64,000 nucleotides of DNA, from the NCBI RefSeq assembly GCF_000208745.1, contig NC_030850.1, forward strand, positions 6,304,684 through 6,368,683, written 5' to 3'. Of this stretch, positions 14,101 through 25,641 are shown in pieces; position 1 is the stretch's first letter, and every line of letters begins with the position of its first letter. Origin of the DNA: Theobroma cacao (lineage: Eukaryota > Streptophyta > Magnoliopsida > Malvales > Malvaceae). The notes below the pieces were generated by a model. It did not search any database, was not told the DNA's origin, and was given only the letters and a program-made list of their open reading frames with translations. The position numbers and the translations under genes are program-made.

Positions 14101-15300
14101 ACAATTCGTATAGGTTACATATGATATTATTGTGACATTAAAAAATCTACAGTAACGTTTAAAATCACTAGTAGCAATAGTAACTTTCAAAAACCGTCAA
14201 TGATAAGTGGTTTTCTTAAAAGAATTTAAATTTTATTTGTTGTAACATTTTTTTTAATGAATTATAATTTATTCAAAATGATATTACAAATTTCTTTCGA
14301 TTGAAGAATTTAAAATTTTTGATATTCTGCCATGGTGAATCAAAGCCCGTTATCTATACTTTTAGCCATATTTTAATTAATTATATTATATCATATTATT
14401 ACAGTATTAAATTTGAAACAAATTTAACAAATATAAAAAATTGATTAAATGGGATGAATTGTGTTAAACTAAGTCGGTCATTAATTCATATCCAGAAAGT
14501 TAAGTTGATGGAGTATGCAAGTGTCACGAGCCGAGTGGTGAGCAACCCAAGTAGACCAAGGGCCAAAGTAAGCCTACAATTTAGGTAGACCAACCTGTGA
14601 GCCCAAACAGAAAGAAGCCCAATCCATCTGCCCACAAAAGGCATTCAAAATAGCATTCAAAATTTAAATCATGTAAATATTTTAGTCATGTCTGCCTCCC
14701 TCTAGAGGTGTTTGACATGAATTTACTTTAGATTGAATTATATTACTTTATCACAAAATAATTGCTTTTTATTCAAAAAATAATATAATAAAATATCTTA
14801 TACTCACATTTATAAACCTCTCAAAGCCCTTCATATTTACCTAATGTAAGATTAAAATATCTTATTTACTTTCTCTAAAACACTTGACATGATCTATTTT
14901 ATATTTTTTGATATTTTGCTTAAGAGTCTTAAATTTTTTATCATAATTTTTATAAGTTTTTAAAAATATTTGAAAAGGGAAGATAAGATCTAAAGTTATC
15001 AAGATTTTTAAAATTTTTAAATATTTATAAAATTAAACTTTAATACTAGAGAAATATCTAAAATTTAGTAAAAAATTAAAAGTATAAACAAACAATATTC
15101 AGTTCAACTATTTTCTTATATAGGAACAATATTCAACTAATTATTATTCCACTCGATAGTAAGACGAAAAAGAGAAGATATGGTGTGGGGGGGGGGGGGG
15201 GTGGGGGGAGGGGCAACAGGGGATGGGGACCAGTAATCTGAAAAGGTAAGACACGTGTACATCTACGTGGCGAAATATTCAAGGCGACAGCCTCTCAGGC
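11111..15300. other. Intergenic region, AT-rich, no supported gene
   Basis: Highly AT-rich with an (AG)n tract at about 11262-11280 and many T or A homopolymers. A pair of opposed short frames near 13256-13514 shows no family match and one lacks an ATG. A less AT-rich stretch around 14520-14710 resembles an old LTR or other transposon remnant, but I cannot name it. Confidence 0.5.
15187..15228 (+). promoter_or_regulatory. G-quadruplex-prone G-run cluster upstream of the first tandem gene
   Basis: Five G runs of 15, 6, 4, 4 and 4 bases within 42 bp on the plus strand. This meets the usual four-run G-quadruplex pattern several times over. It lies about 340 bp before the start codon at 15566 and just before an ACACGTG motif near 15251 and a (CT)n leader near 15340. 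A regulatory role is inference. Confidence 0.6.
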
Positions 15301-15329
15301 TGTCCAGCTCATCAGTATTTTGCAAACAC

Positions 15330-15565
15330 GCACTCTCTCTGTCTGTCTCTCTCTCTCTCTATCTTCCACCAAGGCACCAACTTTCGTTACCTTTCTCGTC
15401 TCCTCTCCCTTAATTTGCTCCTCAATCCTTTCTTTTCCTTCCTTCCTTCCCTCCTTCCTTATTACGCCCGCAACTTAATTCTCTCTATTGTTTACTTTCT
15501 CTTTCTCTCTGTTAGGGTTTTATTTTCTTTTCGTTTTTGTTTCTGTTCTAATCATAACAAAAGCT
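15330..15565 (+). other. Probable 5' UTR of the first tandem gene
   Basis: A long CT- and TTCC-rich pyrimidine tract runs up to the ATG at 15566. Such leaders are common at plant transcription starts. No TATA box stands out. The start site itself is not resolved. Confidence 0.4.
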
Positions 15566-18500
15566 ATGTCGAAGAAGAGGAAATCCGATGCTTCGCGCCT
15601 GGACGAGGTGGAGCGGAGCATGTACACCACCTTCTGCAGCGCGGCTAACTCGCTTTCGCAGCTTTACTCGCAGGCCATGAACCACCAGCGCCTCTCCTTC
15701 CAGGCCGGTGAACGTCACGCGCTGGTTAACCTCTATCTCCGTTTTTTTTTTATTTCATTAGCTTTTTTCTCATCGCATGTCTTTATCTCTTTATAAAATT
15801 ATCTTTTTTTTTTGTTTTTGTTGTTGGAGAATTGATAATTTTCTATGTGTGAAAATGAATGACTTAAAATAAATGGAAAAAATTATACGATAAATAATTA
15901 TGATTTGGAAGAAGTTAAATTGGATTAGTATTCAATAGGCAATTTGCATTTGAGTTTTTGTTGCAGTCTGGTAAAAAAGGTGTCGGCTTTGTTTCTTTCT
16001 GATCGTTTATTTCTTTCCCTTATAAAATAGGGAATTTCTGGTTAATTTTCGCACCAATATTGAAATGTGGATTATGTTGACCTGCTGCGTATTTGGTATT
16101 GGACTTCGCTTAGTGTGCTCGGCTTTTGCAAATTTGAGTTTTGGAATGCGCACTTATCAGAAGTTCTTCATTCTTTATTTGCTTATAATGATGACTATTG
16201 GATGGGCTATTATTGACAGTAGAGAAATAAATAAAATTACCAAATACAAACACAAAGGCATAGTTTGGATGTTGCTTTTGATACTTGTTTTTTGCTTTCA
16301 GAAGCAAAAAGCAAAAGTTGCATTTGGATACAAAAGCGAAGAACGCTTTGAAGAATTAAGACTCTCTCAATTATTTTGAGTAGAAAAATGCATAATTTTA
16401 TTTACTTAAACTAAGTATGTAATAGTTGGCATTATATTTTAGTCAGTTACTATGATTTTAATTATTTACTATTCTCTTGGTTTATAGCAACTTTTTACCA
16501 ATCGAAAGCAAGTTGTGAAACCCAAAAAGAGTCTAAGGATGTGCCATCATGTTTGTTATGCTGACAGAATAAGATAAAACAGTGCACGTATGTTTTAGAA
16601 AGATTGGTACATTTTAGAGAGATCATCCCAAAATATATCCACGAAGTCCTCAAACAAAAATGGGATAGAACTATGGCAATTTAGAAGCTGCATGGTGGCT
16701 GCTTTGAGCTCCGCTAAGCAGTCATAGCTTCCGCCTTGGCAAAATTGACGTCTCTTGCCAGCATACACCTCTTGATTTGTTTTCGTGAACAGGGATAACG
16801 TAACAAAATGGAAACAGTTTCTTAACTCTTGAACTTGTGATCTCACGATAGATTTCCCTTCGTTTAATTCTTAATTCCTTCTACAGCGATTTATTGATTT
16901 GTTTATTTGCCTTGAATTTTCCTTGTGGATGGGTTTCATAATTGCCTTTACATCATTGGCCCTGTTTTTCTTGCTCTCTGTTGTCTTAAATTTTAAAACT
17001 GAAGAAGGTCATTTGTTCTGGATAATTTCAGCCTACTACGTTCTTGTTTCTCCACTGAAATGCTTCTCTCTGATTGTAGTACTCCATCTTTAAATATTGC
17101 TGCTACTTTCTTTTGGCTTTTATGTTTCAGTTGTCCATCTGTTTTTTCGTACGAGTAACTTGTTGGGCTTTGGGTATTGCATCTAATCATATAAATCCTC
17201 CTTCTCTCCTTTCTCTTTTCCCCCAGGAGAAACTTTTTCAATGGATTTTGAGGCAGCAAGAAGAAGGATCCAGGGTAACAACAGCTGATATAGTTGCTTA
17301 TTTGCAGGTATCTTTGTGATTTCTTGCTCTTATTGTTTTGTTGAATCTGTTTGCTGAATGATTGTTCCTTTTCTTTAGTACCTTTCTCCGACTTAAATTT
17401 TATATCCTTTGTATTGAACTTAATGCTTTGACCAACAGTATGTTTTGCATCATTCTGGTGAATTTAATTGGAGTGCCTGACAGTAAAGCACTTAACTTGA
17501 ACAGTTTGTTTGGATATTTGAAGGGAAAAGACAGAAAAGTAAATGGGTGGGAGGATGAGGAGGGTAGAGTAGGATAGAAGAGACTATTATCAGTTTGCTT
17601 GAATACCTAATTGGTAGATGCATGATCCTGGGTTAGAAGTTGAAATAGTAATACTGTCCTGGAAAGCAATTGCTGTGGGGACTGAATATCTGAAGATCAG
17701 AGACTTGAACTTTAGATCTTCTCTCTTGTAAAATTTGCCCAAGTTCTGTCAGACTGAATATGTGCTCACCTAGTTCCTAGCATATGGTTGATTTCAAGGG
17801 TCCTGTGGTATGCAGCCCCTTATTCATTTAGTTGCTGATGTTTGTACATAATAAGTTTGAACATTTTCCATTTAAATTTACCTTTTTGGAGGACCCTAGG
17901 AGTTCTCCAAATTTGACTGATTTGTGCAGTACAGCTTAGTTTTTCTGAGTTTGACTTATAAGAGGTCATCTCTAACTGCTAACTGGAGTAATATGGCCTT
18001 ACAAAGGCAGAAGCTGAGTGGCTATAATGGACAAATCTTTTTTTGGTCACTTGGAGTTTGAAATCTGTGGGTATTGGTGTGAAACAGAGGAACTTAATGA
18101 GAAAATAGATGGTTCTCTTTAAAGATCAAGAACTAAAGTGAGTGAAGTTATTGCAAAAAAAATATCAGGATGAAGTTTGATTTTATCATGATACAGAGTT
18201 TGAGCTGGCAACACTTTTAGTTATGGATTGATTGTATTGCATGTGTGAAAGACCCTTTTGAAGGCTTCCTTCTAGATCTTCAAACATAACTCTTTGTGTT
18301 TTAGAAAGTTGATCTTGGAAATGAGCAGTTTAGAGATATAGGGGAGAGTTGTTCACAAGAGAGCCCAGTATAAACTAAATAATATCCACCAAGCCAGAAT
18401 AGTAAATGGCAGCTACTTGTTCTATTTTGAACTAAAATGGGAAGTGGTTATTTAGCATATGCCTCCCCTTTTCTAGTAGGCTGTTGTGGTGGGTTCGAAT

Positions 18501-20022
18501 TGGAGAGTTTTTTATTTTTGGTGAATTTGAAATCTTTTGTCTTTACTCTATAGGGAGTTGTTGGATCCTCTGAGGAAATGGGGCATGAGGTTGCAGTTAG
18601 TGCTACTAGTTACTGTAAAGGTGAGTTAGTAAGTGTAGACTTGTTATACATCTCAGACAGGTATCAGTATCCTTTCTCCAAAGGTGTTAAAATTGATAGT
18701 AATATGGTCTTGTTTTCTTTTTCTCTGTAATTCTGAGATCTATATTAGGAAAAAGTTGAGAATATGAGGTAGACACATGGCCGCATAGTGTGTTGTACAT
18801 GCCTGCTGTTTGAATGTATAATTTGCATCAGGTTTAGACTTGTTATACATCTCAGACAGGTATCAATATCCTTTCTCCAAAGGTGTTTAAATTGATAGTA
18901 ATATGGTCTTGTTTTCTTTTTCTTTGTAATTCTGAGATCTGTATTAGGAAAAAGTTGAGAATATGAGGTAGACACATGGCCACATAGTGTGTTGTACATG
19001 CCTGCTGTTTGAATGTATAATTTGCATCTGACTATAGTGAAAATAGGATGCATATTTTGTTATCTACAGGAGGAAAATTGATGCTTTCATGCACAAGTAA
19101 CTCTCAGATAGACTGTTTTGCACCTGTTTATGAACTAATGAAGGACAACTAGAGCATGCCTTGAGGGCATTAATGTATAATCAGGGTTCTTTAGAAGAGG
19201 CTATGGGTTAAATTAAGTTGGCTTCGACACTTCTTTGTACTTCAAACTATCCTTGCATTAAAGTGTTGGAACTATCATGTCCACAAGTTCTTAGTTATAC
19301 CTATACCATACATTATGTGTAAAATATCAAGGCATATGAAGATGCAACTATTTCATCAATAATGGTTGTATGGCATGGATGGCGATAGTTGTTTGGAAAC
19401 TTATCACCAATTTAACAATCCAGGAGATTATTAATGTTGTGTCATGTCTAGAATTTGACATGAGCCATGTTGTTCATATAAAATATGTAGTTGATAGACG
19501 AACAGCTTACAATTTTTTCCTGCAATTTTTCTTTCTTCTCCACTTTGTCAAAATATGGTGGAAGACCAAGAATAAAATGAAGTGATCCTTTGAGTATTGT
19601 TCCTATTTCTGTAGAATGGGCTTGAGTATGGAGCAGAGGAGTGTCAGCACCAGCACCCTCAAACTGTAACATTTCAGCACCAGCACCCTCAAACTGTAAC
19701 ACAAGTGAACAGTTTAAGTGCTCCTTTTTCTACTAACCCAATTTCACCAGCAGCAATGGTGCAAGGAGCTCGTTCTGGGGATTACCAAGCAAAGAACTCT
19801 GTCTTCTCAAATGCACTCTCCAGCCCTGTTCGTCGGAGCCTTCAGCACTTCCACTCAGCCCAGGGTGGTTATCATTCAAATAATGTTCTGTCTTCTGCCA
19901 ATGGACCTCGGAAGAATGAGAACAACCACACTCACCAACAAAATAGGGAACCCAATTCCCCAAGCGCTAACGATTGCATGGACATGCATGCTGATAGTCC
20001 AGGCCATGATTTTCATTTCTGA
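15566..20022 (+). CDS. Conserved plant protein of unknown function, tandem copy 1
   Basis: Three exons: 15566-15724, 17227-17307 and 19615-20022, joined in phase 0, giving 215 residues. The N-terminus begins MSKKRKSDASRLDEVERSMY and is followed by a helical, Gln-rich part (FCSAANSLSQLYSQAMNHQR). Exon 2 encodes EKLFQWILRQQEEGSR followed by a short VTTADIVAYLQ block. Exon 3 is a low-complexity, Ser/Asn/Gln/His-rich tail containing SNALSSPVRRSLQ and ending MHADSPGHDFHF. The basic KKRK near the start could be a nuclear signal. I recall family members labelled 'hapless 8' or 'holocarboxylase synthetase-like' in databases, but I see no biotin ligase motif and would not transfer that function. Oddity: an in-frame 30-bp duplication in exon 3 repeats QHQHPQTVTF-type residues. 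The second copy lies 1.3 kb downstream. Confidence 0.85.
18636..19027 (+). repeat. 199-bp tandem duplication in intron 2 of tandem copy 1
   Basis: The segment starting at 18636 repeats from 18835 with a period of 199 bp. Over about 193 compared bases I see only around five substitutions, so the copies are about 97% alike. The unit contains no splice site in use. Confidence 0.9.
19645..19701 (+). repeat. In-frame 30-bp tandem duplication in exon 3
   Basis: Codons for QHQHPQTVT occur at 19645-19671 and again at 19675-19701 with identical nucleotides. The separating Phe codon gives a 30-bp period. The paralogue at 24445-24846 has only one equivalent segment, so this is a copy-1-specific expansion that preserved the frame. 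Confidence 0.9.
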
Positions 20023-21280
20023 AATCTCTCTCTGGTCATTGTATTTTTATTTTATAGTTTTTTTTTTCTGGTAAAAGTTGCTGTAAGGCTAGGAATCTCA
20101 AAATTCTCGGCAAGTGCAAGTTCAATGTTTATGTATTATTATATTAAATTTCCAAATACTGGCTGTCTAGCCGGGGCATATCTAGCCCAATGTAACAAGA
20201 AACAACCTTTGAAAGTTTACATGGTAGCGTGTCAGGTTTACTAATTTACCTTGTGTCTCCGGCAACCAAGTGGCTGACTTGCTAGGTAAAGTTTTGTGAC
20301 ATGCAAAGCAATTAAAGATCCTCTTATGACTCTTTAACGAATTCATTCCTTCACAAGGCTGCCAGCTACTTAACCTTCATAGTTTCCTTCATTTCATTTA
20401 TAGATTATTGTTGGGCTGCAATCATTTTGATTTTTAGTTTTTGAATCTCTTTTCAAACCATCCAAAGACGTGTCACACGTGCGTTTCATGTGTTTATAAT
20501 TTTATGAAATATTATCAAATTATAAAATGCATCTATTATCGAATTAAATGTTACAAGTATTATTATTGAATTAAACATAGGTATTTATTATTGAATTAAA
20601 AGTTTAGATGCTAGAATTTTAAAATACTTTGAAATGTTTAACCAATAGCCATTGAGATAAGGAACTATGGGACCAATGATGAGATGTGAGAGGTCGAAAA
20701 TACCTTAACCAGTAAGCCATTGCTATATCCAACTATGGCACCAATAGATGGTACTGTATTTGTTAGGAAGGACAGACGTGTCTTATCTGTTGTGGCATAA
20801 TCTTTCAAGAATGACCATTCCAGTTCATTGTGCTTCTCATCTTCCCTTAATTTTTACAATCTTAATTGGAAGTGTGTTTGCAAAATGAAAAAGTAAAAAA
20901 AAAAAAGTTTTAAAAAAGTTAGGTTTCATATTAGTAGTAATAATAATAAATAAGACATCACATTTAGAGGAGGAGGAAAACAAGAAAAATAGTAAATAGT
21001 AATAGATGTAACTGTCGCTGGGTAGTCGGTATAAACTTTTGTCGGTTTATTTATTTTTATGAATTACGGAGGCCCAAATTATAAGTTTAGGAGCCCAACA
21101 AGGGTGGGCCAGCATTAAGAGCATTAAGTTAATTAAACAGCGATGAAACGCAGCCCATAAGGGCCCATGGACGGCTCGAATTTAACGTCATCGTCTCCTT
21201 CAAACATCCGCAAACTGTCACCCAAACAAGCCTACAATCTTCTCTGAACCCATACATCCGCAAGCCCTCTCTCTCTCTGG
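20023..21280. other. Spacer between the tandem paralogues
   Basis: Holds the 3' UTR and downstream flank of copy 1 and the promoter of copy 2. It is AT-rich. A CT-rich leader at about 21262-21282 precedes the copy 2 start, resembling the copy 1 leader. No gene seen. Confidence 0.5.
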
Positions 21281-21325
21281 GTTTTGTCTATTTTTTTTCC
21301 TAATTTATTTTCATTAAAAATAAAA

Positions 21326-24300
21326 ATGGCGAAGAAGAGAAAATCGGACGCCACGCGCCTAGACGAGTTTGATCGGAGCATGTACACGAGTTTTTGCAGC
21401 GCTGCGAACTCGCTCTCCCAGCTTTACACACAGGCCATGAACCACCAACGCCTTTCCTTTCAGGCCGGTGAACGTCACGCGCTGGTCCGCTCCCTAACCC
21501 TCTTTTTTTTTTTTTTCTCTCATCCCTATTTATATAATAAATCTATTGTATGTATGGTTGAATTCTATATATATTTGTTCAAGTACCATATATTTCTTGT
21601 TATAATCTATCATATAATGCGATAGTAATAACAGTAGTTGTGTTTGATTTGATAAAATTCAATATTTTAACTTTCATGTGTGACAAAATTGCAAAATTTT
21701 TGCTTTGATATATACACCAATTATGTTTTAATTGTTGTTATATTTTGATTTTTCGATTCGGTTATTTTTAATTATATATGATTCGCTTTTAGTATTTGCT
21801 AAGTATTGTTTTTGCTTTATAGTAGCAACTTTTCTTAAAAACGAAAACTTTATAGCAAAGTGACCATGATACAGAGCCTATAGATATAAAAGTTACTCTT
21901 ATATTTGTGTTCCAAATTTAGATTATATTTTATTGCTTCGGGCTATGTTTCTTTTTTTTTTTATGTAGTCGCTTGAGATGCTAATTTGGTTCGGGTTCGT
22001 TGTTGTGTTTTGTACTTTCGTTAATTGCCTCTCGCTTTCTATAAAGTTGGTATGAGCGAAAGCAAAATCTTATTTGATTGAAAATGAGCAAATAGCTAAA
22101 ATAAAACAAACATTCAGATATAATTTCTTCAAATTAGAAGTAAAATTTATTTTTATTCAGTAATTTTTTTTTGGCTTTTATATTTGAACACACTTTTTTC
22201 TTTTCACAAAGTGAAAAACAAGTAGCGAAAGTGACAGCCAAATGGACCCTTGTGCTTTAAAATGAACAAGAGAACATTTTACTTTGGTCTACTTCGTTTA
22301 TTTGGAATGTGCTCTCTTTTCTCTGTTTCTCATTGTGGGTTTTGGTGTAAGTTACTTGTTTCTTTATGTATTGCCTTTGCTTCTAACTGTATAAATCATC
22401 TTTTTTCTTCTCAGGAGAAACTCTATCAATGGATTCTGAGGCAGCAAGAAGAAGGGTCAAGGGTGACAACAGTTGATGTTGTTGCTTATTTGCAGGTTTG
22501 TTTTGTCATTTCTTACTTTCGTTAGTAGCTTTTTTTCTGTGCTAAATTTCTATTTTTTGAATTGAACATTGTGATTAAACTGGAGCTATGCTAAAGTGCC
22601 ATTTGAAATGCTGCCCTCAAGGCATTGAATCATATTATATACTTAACACTTTACATACTAAGTTGAGCATACTTTTCCATATAATTTTAGTTCTTATTTC
22701 TATCTCTCCAAAGGTCTCAAGAATGGATGGTTTTCGAAATTTAGCTTATTCGTGCAGTGTTGCTTAGTTTTGTTGAGTTCAATTTGTGAAAGCCAATCTT
22801 TAATTACATGTAGTAGGTGGAAGAGGGTAAGCCTTGTTGTTGTAATCTTTAACTAGAGGAATTTTATCTACCACTGCAACGAAAGGAATGGTGAAACTTG
22901 GTGCTTGGTATTTGACCAAATAGAATTTTGCAATTGTGGGTTTAAGAATAGAAATAGAATGCCATAATGCTTAAAAAGAGAACTTCAGAAAAATGACCAT
23001 TCTAATTAGAGATTTTGGACTTGAGCAAGTGAAGCTACTTGAATTTTTTTTCCAATGAAGTTTAGTTCAAGAAATAGATAGTTTATCCTCATAGTAACAT
23101 CAATCAATTGTAGTGCATATTTAGAGGATCCTTTTTCTTGGAAGATTTAGAATGCTTCATCTGTTTCTTTAAACTGTAAGCTTTTTAAATGCAATGAATG
23201 TTAATCTTGGGATGAGCTAAGTTTGTATACAAGAGAGGAAATTTGCCTATCTTAGCCTGGTATGAGGAGAAAATATATTCCTTTGAGCCAGGATAAAGTA
23301 GATATGGCGATGGGTATTTAATTTTTGGGTACTCGGAGCTACCTGACCCTATTACAACGGGTTCGTGCACTTCATATTCAGGTTTGGGATGGGTTTGGAC
23401 ACTCTATATTCTGGTTTGGGGTGGGTTCGGATAGGGTAAGGTATTACCCCTCCGATATTTGATACTCGAAGCCAATTATATTTTTATTCAGGTAGTATCG
23501 GATACTGGTATCCTAAACCTGTTTATATATGTATTTTTATAAATTATATTTAATAAATATAATCAGTGTAGAATTGTAAATAAGTAAAATTTGTATATGC
23601 TTGCAAGGGGAGTTGAACCTGGGCAACTGATCTTTACAACTAAAAGCTTTGCTAATTTAGCTAACTTAACTTTAAATAATTTGATTAAAGTTCTGTGTCA
23701 TTTCTTTCGTTTTAATTTTTTGCTTTACTTGTACCTTAAATAGTAAAAACAGGGACAATATCAAACTGTCTATTTCACAATGTTTGAGTATTCAACCACA
23801 AACTTGAGACCGTAATGAAATCATGCATATTGGGCAAAAAAAGAACAAGGAAATTTTTCACACACACACACACATATTGTGCCTTAGTTCACTCAGGCAA
23901 GCACTTTTTTTGCATCTTGGGCCTTAAGCAATATAAGGGTTCTAATGCCTAGAGTGAACCTTGCACCCTTGACAGTGCTGGTTGAAAACCTTTTGTCTTT
24001 GTTAGCTTTTATTAGTAGTTATTGGGTCATCATTGCTGAGGTTATAGCTGAGCTTGTTCAGGTAGTAAAGTTAATTGTTAAAAGGTGAATTAGTAGGCAG
24101 TACATCTACTTATTTTAAGTTATTCAGTTATGCAATACATGTTGATTTATATTATGAAAAGCAGATGGTGGAATTCTTTCATCAGCAGTGGCTTTGTTTC
24201 ATGATGGCGATAGTTGTTTGGTAAAATTTCACGAACTACTATTGTTGAAGGTTATCACCATTGCATTATATATGGTATTTACGTATGCATCCATTCTGTG

Positions 24301-24846
24301 CATGTATATTAACACATGAAGAATTGTTTTCTTGCAAGTTCTTTGTTTCATTTGGATTTGTTCAAATTCTGTTGAATACAAAATATGGTTCTATTCTTGT
24401 TACAATGAAGTGATGCGTTAGAATTCTGTTTAATGTTTCTGCAGAATGAACTCGAATATGGTGGAGAGGAGCCCCCAATGTCCCCCAGGTTGCCATTGCA
24501 GCACCCGCATTCCCAAACTGCAACACAACTGAACAATTTAGTTGGCCCCATTTCTTCCAATCCATTTTCATCAGCAATGGTGGGGCAGGGAGTTCGATCT
24601 GGTGACAACCAAGGTAAAAACTCTGTTTTCTCAAATGCCCTTTCAAGCCCTGTTCGTCGAAGCCTTCAGCACTACCACTTGGCACAGGGTGGTTACAATT
24701 CAAACAATGTTTTATCTTCTGTAAATGGACAACGCAATAACGAGAGCAACTATTCTCACCAACAAAACAGGGATGCCAATTCCCCAAGCTCTAATGACTC
24801 CATGGACATGCACGGTGATAGCCCTGGCCATGGTTTTTCTTATTAA
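21326..24846 (+). CDS. Conserved plant protein of unknown function, tandem copy 2
   Basis: Three exons: 21326-21484, 22415-22495 and 24445-24846, all phase 0, 213 residues. Exons 1 and 2 have exactly the lengths seen in copy 1 (159 and 81 bp), and the proteins are nearly the same there: MAKKRKSDATRLDEFDRSMY, then NHQRLSFQAGERHAL, then EKLYQWILRQQEEGSR. Exon 3 encodes NELEYGGEEPPMSPR, then the Ser/Asn/Gln-rich tail with SNALSSPVRRSLQ and the end MHGDSPGHGFSY. Copy 2 keeps EEPPMSPR where copy 1 has the duplicated His/Gln block, so copy 2 probably better reflects the ancestral form. Both introns of the pair share short matching words, as expected for a whole-gene duplication. Function unknown; possibly nuclear given KKRK. 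Confidence 0.85.
23280..23540. mobile_element. Degenerate non-autonomous transposon-like segment (intron 2 of copy 2)
   Basis: The stretch is unusually rich in repeated gggtt(c/t)ggat, ggtatc and gatact words, with inverted relations between the two halves. This resembles the ends of hAT-type or similar non-autonomous plant elements made of gggtatc/gatacccg motifs. No intact terminal repeat or target duplication could be fixed. Family assignment is tentative. Confidence 0.35.
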
Positions 24847-25641
24847 ATTGTTTTGCTTGACTTTGTTTTTCTTTTTGTTCCTTATGGTGAAAGTTTCTTG
24901 TGTGGTTAGAAATCCTGATATAACTCTAATTAAATTCTCACCTTTTCGTTGTTATTTTTCTCTGACGGTGGTCACTAGTCACCCAGGCCCAATTGGCCAA
25001 GTGGAGACCGTTCGTGCTCCACATATCCTTTAATATTGCCCTCAATTGGTGTGATAAAAATATAGGATAAGGCAAATATAGCATTCTAGTATGTAAATTT
25101 CTCGCTGATATTTGTAATAATGTTGAAAATCTACAGAGCCAGTTCATTATTTTGGGGTATTCATTCATCGAGTTGTTCCCACCCAAAAATTTAATTTTTG
25201 GTCAGATTTTGAAATGTTTATCAGAGTAGCTGAGGCAGCAACAACCTACATTTCTTAATCTTTGGCCCCCTTCAAAAGGAAGAGCGCGCAAAGGCTAAGC
25301 TTGAGAAAAGAAAAAACGAATAGGAGTCAATTGGCACGTGAACTTCAAACGGGCTTAAGGACGTATTGAAGTTGCCATTAGTGATGTCATTGCTAACATT
25401 GCTTGCATCTCAATATCAATGTATATGTACTAAAATTGTCTACATTCTCATTTCAGGCTTGCCATCTATGTTTCTTCTCATTTCCAAAGTTTCAAACCCC
25501 ATGAACGGAACCCACCACAAATTTACAAGATACTAGTTTAAACTCACATGCCCAAAGTGTTTATACAATAATAAAGTTTTTTTCTCTTTTCCCTCGAGCG
25601 TTAGTATGTCCTGTATGTTCAGATCTTCAAGAGGAACCCTA
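24847..25641. other. Convergent 3' flanks between tandem copy 2 and the TKI1-like gene
   Basis: Two genes end towards each other here, with stops at 24846 (+) and 25642 (-). The interval should hold both 3' UTRs. No other coding structure seen. Confidence 0.5.
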
